This document shows positions 26,501 through 33,820 of a DNA stretch of 36,675 nt, in pieces. The stretch's first letter is position 1. Each line of letters starts with the position of its first letter. Under the pieces are notes generated by a model, which saw only the letters and a program-made list of their open reading frames with translations, was not told the origin of the DNA and made no database searches. The stretch comes from an uncultured Cellvibrio sp. (lineage in GTDB: Bacteria; Pseudomonadota; Gammaproteobacteria; Pseudomonadales; Cellvibrionaceae), in contig CAIOHY010000054.1 of the NCBI GenBank assembly GCA_903858205.1, positions 1-36,675 on the forward strand, given 5' to 3'. Both the position numbers and the translations under genes were made by a program.

Positions 26501-27082
26501 ATGGAAAAACATTTTATTACCGCCAATGAACTCCTGCTCGATTCATTTAAATTGGGCGAACAAATTTATCAGCGCGGCTTTCGTCCGCATTTTATTGTCG
26601 GCGTCTGGCGCGGCGGCTCACCAGTCGGCATCGCTGTGCAAGAGTATTTGGAATACATGGGTATCTCCACTGACCATATCGCCATTCGTACATCATCTTA
26701 TTACGGCATCGATAAGCAGAGTAAAGACATCCGCGTACACGGCTTGGATTACATTATTAAAAATGTGGATGCCGATCAGGAACTGTTGATTGTCGATGAC
26801 GTATTTGACTCCGGCCGCTCAATTCAAGCAATTATTGATGAGATCAAACGCAAATCGCGCCGCAATACTCCTAACGTCATTAAGGTTGCCTGCCCCTGGT
26901 ACAAACCAACGCGCAACGTTACCGATTTAAAACCGGATTTTTATGTGCACGCCACCGACCGCTGGTTAGTGTTTCCGCACGAATTATGTGGATTAACACC
27001 GCAAGAAATTTTACAGGGCAAAGGTAGTGAAATTGCCGATACACTGGCGCGTGCGAGTGATGCAAGTAAGTTTACTGAGTGA
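26501..27082 (+). CDS. Purine phosphoribosyltransferase family protein (hypoxanthine-type)
   Basis: PRPP-binding motif ELLIVDDVFDSGRSIQAIID; FIVGVWRGGSPVGIAVQEYL. Confidence 0.86.
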   Translation: MEKHFITANELLLDSFKLGEQIYQRGFRPHFIVGVWRGGSPVGIAVQEYLEYMGISTDHIAIRTSSYYGIDKQSKDIRVHGLDYIIKNVDADQELLIVDDVFDSGRSIQAIIDEIKRKSRRNTPNVIKVACPWYKPTRNVTDLKPDFYVHATDRWLVFPHELCGLTPQEILQGKGSEIADTLARASDASKFTE

Positions 27083-27117
27083 CGCGTGAATGCGCGTCTT
27101 CGTGGGGAGGCGATGCG

Positions 27118-28143
27118 CTATTTATAGTCGCCCTGCAAATAGCGATGAAATGCCAGATTCACCCAAGTCGCTTCAGGCGAAACTGACCAAGCGGGATTTA
27201 ATTGTTGGATAGCTTTTACCAGTGCGGGCGCTTGATTAGGTAGTGATAGCAAGAGAGCAGTTTCTTTGCCATCGCTCACGGCAATTTGTGTTGCGCTAGC
27301 AAAGCCTTCTGCGGCATTTTTACTGCGATAAAAAGGTTGCCACCAGGCGCTGCGAATTAAACCGGATTGATTGGCGGAATCTTTTTTAGCGTAGCGATCA
27401 ATCGCGGCGACAAATTTTGTTTTATCGGACGCGGTAAGAAATTCAAAATGCAAATCATATTCGCTCGCCTCAACCAAACGGCGATTGTTGCCCAAATCAA
27501 TGAGTGATTGGTTCAGCATGCCCCAATCATCGCGATATAAAAATGCCGAGGTTTTGTGCGATAAACCCACGCGTGCTTGCAGTCCTTCGCTTGCTAAAAG
27601 TGCAAGCAGTTGCTGTGCGTGATCGATATCGCTATGGCCATAAATTATATGTCTATCTGTTGCAAATAGTGGCCAGGGTGTAGTGACAAGGTTGTAGCCG
27701 GTTGCAATGCCCTGACCGATTAACTGCCGTAGTTCCAACGCAAAATCTGAAGGTTTGGCGTCAGGCGTTATTTTCCAGTGTGTTTCAATTCGTTGATAAA
27801 GTGAGCTCTCGCTGAGTTGTCCGAGATAAGCGGGATCGGGCCGATTGTAATTAGCGATAAATTCAGCGAGTGTTTTTGAATTGGTGTTTGAGTCAAGCAT
27901 CGGCGCGCCGATGAGTTGCAGTGTCGCTGCCGCCTGCAATTCCGGAAGCGATAATTTTTCTTCATCGGGTAATTTACTAATCGCGAGTGCTTTCTCGCGG
28001 CTGAAGGTTGCAGCCAGTTCACTAAAGCCCAGTTGTGTTACGGCATCCTGATAGCTGGTTGCATAAGCTTGAGTGGAAAAAATTGCAAAGACGAAGCTCA
28101 GCGCGACGGGTGCCAGTGTGGAATTACCGAGTTGCCTGCGCAT
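27118..28143 (-). CDS. Hypothetical exported protein
   Basis: 341 aa with signal peptide LAPVALSFVFAIFSTQAYA; GGAAAC SD near the start; family not recognised. Confidence 0.75.
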   Translation of the reverse strand: MRRQLGNSTLAPVALSFVFAIFSTQAYATSYQDAVTQLGFSELAATFSREKALAISKLPDEEKLSLPELQAAATLQLIGAPMLDSNTNSKTLAEFIANYNRPDPAYLGQLSESSLYQRIETHWKITPDAKPSDFALELRQLIGQGIATGYNLVTTPWPLFATDRHIIYGHSDIDHAQQLLALLASEGLQARVGLSHKTSAFLYRDDWGMLNQSLIDLGNNRRLVEASEYDLHFEFLTASDKTKFVAAIDRYAKKDSANQSGLIRSAWWQPFYRSKNAAEGFASATQIAVSDGKETALLLSLPNQAPALVKAIQQLNPAWSVSPEATWVNLAFHRYLQGDYK

Positions 28144-28177
28144 AGGAGTTTCCTGCTGTAGAGTGCCCTGGGTGAAA

Positions 28178-28199
28178 TAAAAAAGCCCGCAACGCGGGC
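28178..28199 (-). terminator. Intrinsic terminator, minus strand
   Basis: Minus strand GCCCGC-GTT-GCGGGC followed by TTTTTT, 5' of the 27118-28143 gene. Confidence 0.7.
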
Positions 28200-28504
28200 A
28201 AGACTACTACGGATCGAGAACATAGTATTCACAGCAAGTTTCGTTCCTGAGTAACTCAAACGGGATAGTTAACTGACTGTCTGGGCAGGAAATCAAAAAA
28301 GTTACTCAATGGGCTCGGGAGGTCGCACTTAATTGTTTCGCGAGCCCTGTGTTTTGCGCTAATTGCGGTCATCTTAGTTGGTGTTAACTCGCTGGCATGC
28401 TGGTGCTGCAGATGATGTATCAAGTAGGGGGGAGCGTATAGCGGACTTGGAGGGCGCCTAGAAATTAACCATTGATAAAAAAGGACTTTTTTTACTTTTC
28501 TGTA

Positions 28505-28533
28505 TTGACTCAAAAAGGCCAAACGGGTTTAAT
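28505..28533 (+). promoter_or_regulatory. Sigma70-type promoter of tRNA-Phe
   Basis: TTGACT - 17 bp - TTTAAT followed by GC-rich discriminator ACGCGCC. Confidence 0.7.
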
Positions 28534-28581
28534 ACGCGCCTCTTGCAGTGCAGCGCTTAGCGAGCCAACAAGAAGCGACAC

Positions 28582-28657
28582 GCCCAGATAGCTCAGTCGG
28601 TAGAGCAGTGGATTGAAAATCCTCGTGTCCCTGGTTCGATTCCGGGTCTGGGCACCA
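28582..28657 (+). tRNA. tRNA-Phe (anticodon GAA), CCA encoded
   Basis: GCCCAGATAGCTCAGTCGGTAGAGCAGTGGATTGAAAATCCTCGTGTCCCTGGTTCGATTCCGGGTCTGGGCACCA, cloverleaf very close to E. coli tRNA-Phe. Confidence 0.98.
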
Positions 28658-28661
28658 TATT

Positions 28662-28695
28662 AAAACCCGAAGTTCGTAAGAGCTTCGGGTTTTTT
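28662..28695 (+). terminator. Intrinsic terminator after tRNA-Phe
   Basis: AAAACCCGAAG ... CTTCGGGTTTTTT. Confidence 0.85.
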
Positions 28696-28787
28696 ATTGC
28701 GCGGTGCTTTTTGGATTGCTGAGGTCATTTCTCCAATTTAATTGCCTCGTCTATAGTGATGCTACCAACCCATCTGGATTTTTCACC

Positions 28788-29279
28788 ATGACCAATAACG
28801 ATATTCTCCGCCGTTTGCGTTTTATTTTTGATTTTGGCGATGCGCAAATGATGGCGCTGTTTGCGTCGGGTGGTTTTAACGCATCGCGCGAGCTGGTGAG
28901 CGATTGGTTGAAAGCCGATGACAAGCCTGAGTTTAAAGAGTTGCGCGATGTGCACTTGGCGATTTTCTTGAATGGCTTGATCAACAAAAAACGCGGCAAG
29001 CGCGAAGGTGAACAACCCGAGCCGGAAAAAAAACTCAATAACAATATTATCCTGCGCAAATTAAAAATCGCGTTGGATTTTAAAGATGAGCAGATTCTTG
29101 AGGTGATGGAGCTTGCCGGTTTTCCCTTAAGCAAGCACGAGTTAAGCGCATTTTTCCGCAAGCCGGGGCACACCAATTATCGCGAGTGCCAATCGCAAGT
29201 TCTGCGCAATTTTTTAAAGGGTTTGCAGTTTAAAATGCGCGGAAATATGGTTGATGCGAGCGAGTCTGTGCCTGAATAG
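28788..29279 (+). CDS. DUF1456 family protein (YehS-like)
   Basis: MTNNDILRRLRFIFDFGDAQMMALF and second repeat NNIILRKLKIALDFKDEQILEVMELAGF. Confidence 0.9.
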   Translation: MTNNDILRRLRFIFDFGDAQMMALFASGGFNASRELVSDWLKADDKPEFKELRDVHLAIFLNGLINKKRGKREGEQPEPEKKLNNNIILRKLKIALDFKDEQILEVMELAGFPLSKHELSAFFRKPGHTNYRECQSQVLRNFLKGLQFKMRGNMVDASESVPE

Positions 29280-29424
29280 GCGTTCCCGTTAACACTATGA
29301 TTTGTTCTAAACCCATAGCCTCTTCATAGCAATTGCTTCCGTTCTATGCGAAGTTGCTGAATTACACTTTAGTTGCCGCACCTTGGCCGCGGGTAATTCA
29401 ACAGCTTGCAGTGAGGTATTTGTT

Positions 29425-29841
29425 ATGCGCACCTATATTCGCCATCCTATATCCATACCTATTCAACTCTCTGCCGGCGGCAATGAGGAGTCACGTGTCC
29501 ACGTGCGCAACCTGAGTGCTGGCGGCTTGTGTTTTATCACTGACAAACCGGTGAAAGTTGGCACTTTTGTCGAGTTTGATATTCCGGTGACCAAGCCGGA
29601 TTATCATGGTCGCGGTGTTATCGTTTGGCGTCGTGAGCAATCATCCAAACAATATGAAGTGGGTGTGCGCTTCACCAGTGATGATGAGTTTTTTCGCGCG
29701 CGTATGGTGGAGCAGGTGTGCCAGATTGAGGATTATCGGCAGCGGTTGGCATTAAAGGGTCGGCAACTGACTAGTGAAGATGCGGCCTTGGAGTGGATTG
29801 AGCGCTACTCGGCGAGTTTTGATCAGCACTCGCAGCATTAG
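29425..29841 (+). CDS. PilZ domain protein
   Basis: RHPISIPIQLSAGG ... VHVRNLSAGGLCFITDKPVKVGTFVEFDIP ... GRGVIVWRRE ... YEVGVRF. Confidence 0.88.
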   Translation: MRTYIRHPISIPIQLSAGGNEESRVHVRNLSAGGLCFITDKPVKVGTFVEFDIPVTKPDYHGRGVIVWRREQSSKQYEVGVRFTSDDEFFRARMVEQVCQIEDYRQRLALKGRQLTSEDAALEWIERYSASFDQHSQH

Positions 29842-29862
29842 CAACTGAGGTTGCGGAAAAAC

Positions 29863-29886
29863 AAAACCCGGCCTTAGCCGGGTTTT
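29863..29886. terminator. Bidirectional intrinsic terminator
   Basis: AAAACCCGGC-CTTA-GCCGGGTTTT between convergent PilZ and symporter genes. Confidence 0.8.
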
Positions 29887-29909
29887 GGGGTGACTCACGG
29901 CGAAGCCGC

Positions 29910-31478
29910 TTAGGCTTCGTTTTGTTGACGGCGTAGGATCAGATCGTTTTCGATGATCTTCATCTTTTTGTCGTCGAGCGTGTAGAGGAGTGTAAAGATA
30001 ATACCAAGGATGCCAATCACCAAAGGTATGCCACTCATCAGTAACACCATTCCTGGTGTTGAAGCAGCGATTGTGCTTTCAACTTTGGCGTCATAGCCGT
30101 AAATGGCAAGAACGATTAAGACCATGGCGCCCGCAAATCCGTGACCGGTTTTATTGATGAAGGTGCCCGCTGAGTAAATCAGGCCGGTGGCGCGACGATG
30201 GTTTTTCCATTCGGAATAATCCACGGTATCGCCGAGCATGCTGAAGAAAAGCACAGGCATCATCCCCGCAAAAAATTCCCCGATGGTGGCCAGTATCATC
30301 ATGGCGGTGATGTCTTGCGGGCTGACGAAATAAATTGCGCCATTGAAAGCTGAGCCCAATGTAAAGGCCGCAATCATCAAGGTGCGCTTATTGAAGCGGT
30401 TTGATAGCCAGCCAGTTGCTACCGCTGCTAGGAGTGATGCTAGGAGGGTGATGAAGAAATAAATGCTGATTAAGTCGGGGCGCTCCAGATAATACTTAAA
30501 GTAATAGCTTGCGGCGCTGGGGCGAACCACGGTGAACAAACCAAACATGATTCCCACGCCGAGCAAAATCATCCAGGGCTGATTGGTGAGCAAGTCGGCC
30601 AGATCTTTTTGCGTATTGGTAAGAATGTCGCGGGGTTGGCTGATAATTTTATTGCGCAGGTGAACGGTGTAAACAAAGCTCAACAACATAAATACCAGTG
30701 CGCCGTATTTGTAGGTTTGTGGCCAATCTTGCATGGCGAGGCTAATGATAAAAACGCTGATACCGAAGACGGGAACCAAAATCACCCACAAATTGGAAAA
30801 CAGATCCTTCATTTCTTGCCAAAAGGTGCCATTAATTTCGGTGGGTGGAGTAATCCGCTCGCGAGTGGTTTTGTAGGTAATAAACATAAATACGCCTAGC
30901 AACAGCGCAAAAATTATCATTGTGCGTTGATAGCCTTGCGCTTCGCTGCCGTCGCCCAATTTTTCGACGAGGAAGGGCAGTGTGCTCATCACTAATAATC
31001 CGCCGGCGAAAGCGCCAATAAAACGGAAGCTGGACAGGCTGGCACGCTCTTTTACGCTATCTGTCATCACGCCCATCAATGCCCCATAGGGAACGTTGTT
31101 GGCGGTGTAGGCAAGTGTCAGGCAGAAATAAATCACAAAGGCGTAAATAATTTTTCCGGTGTAACTTAAATCAGGCGTGGTAAAGATGAGCGCAAGAAAG
31201 AGCCCGAGAAACGGTGTAGACCACAGGATCCAAGGGCGAAATTTGCCGTGTTTGGTGTTGGTGCGGTCCGCAATGGAGCCCATCATAATATCGGTGATGC
31301 CGTCTGAAAGGCGCACGATCAGGATAAGAATGGTGGCATGAGCTGCGGCCAAGCCAAAGGTGTCGGTGTAGAAGACGGGGATAAAAAATCCGCTGCGCCA
31401 GACGAAGTTGGCGGCGGCATCGCCTAACGAATAACCAATTTTCTCTCGCATTGAGAGTTTGTGAGTGGATTCCTGCAT
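29910..31478 (-). CDS. GPH (glycoside-pentoside-hexuronide) family sugar symporter, MelB-like MFS
   Basis: MREKIGYSLGDAAANFVWRSGFFIPVFYTDTFGL, RLSDGITDIMMGSIADRTNTKHGKFRPWILW. Confidence 0.9.
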   Translation of the reverse strand: MQESTHKLSMREKIGYSLGDAAANFVWRSGFFIPVFYTDTFGLAAAHATILILIVRLSDGITDIMMGSIADRTNTKHGKFRPWILWSTPFLGLFLALIFTTPDLSYTGKIIYAFVIYFCLTLAYTANNVPYGALMGVMTDSVKERASLSSFRFIGAFAGGLLVMSTLPFLVEKLGDGSEAQGYQRTMIIFALLLGVFMFITYKTTRERITPPTEINGTFWQEMKDLFSNLWVILVPVFGISVFIISLAMQDWPQTYKYGALVFMLLSFVYTVHLRNKIISQPRDILTNTQKDLADLLTNQPWMILLGVGIMFGLFTVVRPSAASYYFKYYLERPDLISIYFFITLLASLLAAVATGWLSNRFNKRTLMIAAFTLGSAFNGAIYFVSPQDITAMMILATIGEFFAGMMPVLFFSMLGDTVDYSEWKNHRRATGLIYSAGTFINKTGHGFAGAMVLIVLAIYGYDAKVESTIAASTPGMVLLMSGIPLVIGILGIIFTLLYTLDDKKMKIIENDLILRRQQNEA

Positions 31479-31600
31479 GGTCTTAAAACCTCGTGTTGTT
31501 GTTCTACTCAGAATGGTTTTTATGATAGTTGACCGGTTGTATTCTGATGCACTTCCTTGCAGTGATTCTGGGTAAATCTGGATTATTGCCTGCTCTTGGA

Positions 31601-31631
31601 ACAGGGGGCTGGTCTTTGACTAGCCCCCTGT
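31601..31631. repeat. 14-bp GC-rich hairpin with one G-U/mismatch position
   Basis: ACAGGGGGCTGGTC-TTT-GACTAGCCCCCTGT; no T tract. Confidence 0.6.
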
Positions 31632-31644
31632 GATCTCTCTCACC
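31629..31644. promoter_or_regulatory. Candidate CRP/Vfr-like site upstream of the GPH symporter
   Basis: TGTGA-TCTCTC-TCACC, near-consensus TGTGA-N6-TCACA, about 150 bp upstream of the minus-strand start at 31478. Confidence 0.45.
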
Positions 31645-31718
31645 TGATCAAGCGGTTGACACTGCTTTGTTTGGTTTTACTTTTTATTGCGATTCGTGCA
31701 TCGCTATTTTGTATACAA

Positions 31719-32249
31719 CTATTTGTTGGCTTTGTAGGTTTCAGCCGCTTTCAGAATTTCAGCACGCGCTTCTTCCAAATCACCCCAGCCAGCGACTTTT
31801 ACCCACTTGCCTTTTTCCAGATCTTTGTAGTGTTCAAAGAAGTGTTCAATTTGCTTGAGCGTGATTTCAGGCAAGTCTTGCAAGGTTTTTACATTGCTGT
31901 ACAGGGTGGTGAGTTTATCGTGCGGTACCGCAACGATTTTCGCATCTTCACCGGCTTCGTCGGTCATCTTCAGTACGCCCAGCGGGCGGCAGCGAATCAC
32001 TGAACCTGCTTGTACTGGCTGTGGGAATACTACGAGCACGTCGGCGGCATCGCCATCGCCACACAGGGTGTTGGGGATGTAGCCATAGTTGCAAGGGTAG
32101 TACATGGCAGTGCTAACCAGACGGTCAACAAACAGCGCATTGCTGTCTTTGTCGATCTCGTACTTGATACCGGAATTCATGGGGATTTCGATAACTACGT
32201 TAAAGTCATCGGGCAGGCTTTTGCCCGCAGGGACAAGTTCAAAACTCAT
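31719..32249 (-). CDS. ppa: Inorganic pyrophosphatase, family I
   Basis: [43 protein letters not shown]. Confidence 0.97.
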   Translation of the reverse strand: MSFELVPAGKSLPDDFNVVIEIPMNSGIKYEIDKDSNALFVDRLVSTAMYYPCNYGYIPNTLCGDGDAADVLVVFPQPVQAGSVIRCRPLGVLKMTDEAGEDAKIVAVPHDKLTTLYSNVKTLQDLPEITLKQIEHFFEHYKDLEKGKWVKVAGWGDLEEARAEILKAAETYKANK

Positions 32250-32352
32250 GATGTGTTCCTGACGTCTATTGAATGAAAACTAATGGATTGAAGCCGGTTA
32301 CTGTGGTGCACCGGGTGGAGCAAGAATTCTTTGAGCTAATAGGCGGCGGATT

Positions 32353-33183
32353 CTACCACAACAAAAAGGTGACGATAGCAGTGACCATCAGCGTGGCTGC
32401 GATCAGCGCCAGCCAGGCATTGCGACGGCCGCTGCTCGAACTGGGTTCGATTCGGTTGCCCGGTGATGTGGGGCGTGTTTTCCACCGTTTGGGTTCGCTA
32501 CTGGGCAGTTTCCGTTCGACGGGTTTGCTCAATTCGTCGATAGGTTTGCGAATACGGGTTTTGCTATCTTCCAGATCGGGCGCGACTATGCGGAAGCTGT
32601 AGACATCCAAACGCAAACGGTCGCCATTGTTTGCGGTGGCATTGTCGATACGAAGCTCATTGAGGAAAGTGCCGTTGGCTGAGCCAAGGTCTTTGATGCG
32701 CAGATGGTTGCCTTCGATGCTGATCTCGGTATGGCGGCGCGATAAATGCGTGCCGGGGATCACGATATCGCACTGGTTGCCGCGCCCTATTACCGTGGCT
32801 CGTTCGGGCAGGAGGATAAAGTGCTTGCCTGCTAACCAACTGCTGTCGGATACGAGCCGCCAAGGGGCGCTGTAGTTCTCTTTCGTTTTGTCTGGCAGCG
32901 AGCGGGGGTCGAGTACGATAAAGTCACTATTACCAATTTTGATAATATCGCCAGGTAGAATTTCTTTTTGTGTGATGCGCTGGCCATTGATGAAACAGCC
33001 GCTGCTACTGTTATTGTCCTTGAGGAAATACTTGGTGTTTTCCTGAAAGATTTTGGCATGAAGCGGGTCTACGCCGTCTTCATCGATGATCAAGTGATTG
33101 TCTGCCGCTCTACCAATAGAGAAGAGTTTTTCGACAATCCACACAGGCGGACGTCGATTGTCCTTAAAATGGAGTTTGAGCAT
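32353..33183 (-). CDS. Protein with two FHA domains and a C-terminal TM helix
   Basis: SIGRAADNHLIIDEDGVDPLHAKIF and VIGRGNQCDIVIPGTHLSRRHTEISIEGNHLRIKDLGSANGTFLN; C-terminal AWLALIAATLMVTAIVTFLLW. Confidence 0.9.
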   Translation of the reverse strand: MLKLHFKDNRRPPVWIVEKLFSIGRAADNHLIIDEDGVDPLHAKIFQENTKYFLKDNNSSSGCFINGQRITQKEILPGDIIKIGNSDFIVLDPRSLPDKTKENYSAPWRLVSDSSWLAGKHFILLPERATVIGRGNQCDIVIPGTHLSRRHTEISIEGNHLRIKDLGSANGTFLNELRIDNATANNGDRLRLDVYSFRIVAPDLEDSKTRIRKPIDELSKPVERKLPSSEPKRWKTRPTSPGNRIEPSSSSGRRNAWLALIAATLMVTAIVTFLLW

Positions 33184-33322
33184 GGCAGATTCCGTATTTT
33201 TTGGCGCCTGAATCGTTATGGGGCTGCTATCTACCCTGAAACTGCAAATTTGGGTGCCGATTCTGTGATCCGAATGACCTTAGCAGCGAATTCTATTAAC
33301 TCATACCCTAAAGGGCAATCAA

Positions 33323-33658
33323 ATGGCTGATATTAGTGAGCACATAATTCCACCAGCTCCAGTCCAACCAAACAATAAAGTGGTTATTCACTACTGCAAT
33401 ATGTGCCGCTGGATGCTGCGTTCCGCATGGCTTGCGCAGGAATTATTGAGCACCTTTGATGGTGAACTCGACGAAGTGGCGCTGCGCCCCGGTACAGGTG
33501 GCATTTTCCATGTGTGGCTCAATGATCAGTTGATTTGGGATAGGGTCAGCGATGGGGGCTTTCCCGAAGCTAAAGAGTTAAAGCAGCGGGTGCGCGATGT
33601 GCTTTGCCCCGAGCGCTCGCTTGGTCACAGTGATGGACACACGAAAAAGGTAGACTGA
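33323..33658 (+). CDS. SelT/SelW/SelH (Rdx) family protein with CxxC motif
   Basis: VVIHYCNMCRWMLRSAWLAQELLSTF ... ALRPGTGGIFHVWLNDQLIWDR ... GGFPEAKELKQRVRD. Confidence 0.9.
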   Translation: MADISEHIIPPAPVQPNNKVVIHYCNMCRWMLRSAWLAQELLSTFDGELDEVALRPGTGGIFHVWLNDQLIWDRVSDGGFPEAKELKQRVRDVLCPERSLGHSDGHTKKVD

Positions 33659-33820
33659 CTTTTGTAACAAATCGTTTCAGCCCCCCTGAGTTGATGGCCT
33701 TTTTACTGTTTTAAACAGAGGTGGCTGGCATAATGGCGCCACCCTTCTGGTCGATGCACCACTGGCACGCCTTTATTCAGATCCTGTCGCTCAGGGAAAT
33801 TTTACCAACCGGATTTTTTC

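Noticed and set aside
28275-28286. GACTGTCTGGGC resembling candidate regulator site 1
   Set aside because: 10/12 match; a few such matches are expected by chance in a window this size, and no purine gene is adjacent in the right orientation.
31500-31560. LacI-type operator around TTGACCGGTTGT upstream of the symporter
   Set aside because: Only about half of the arm positions are symmetrical; too weak.
31656-32003. 115-aa plus-strand ORF antisense to ppa
   Set aside because: Phe-rich antisense translation of pyrophosphatase; not supported.
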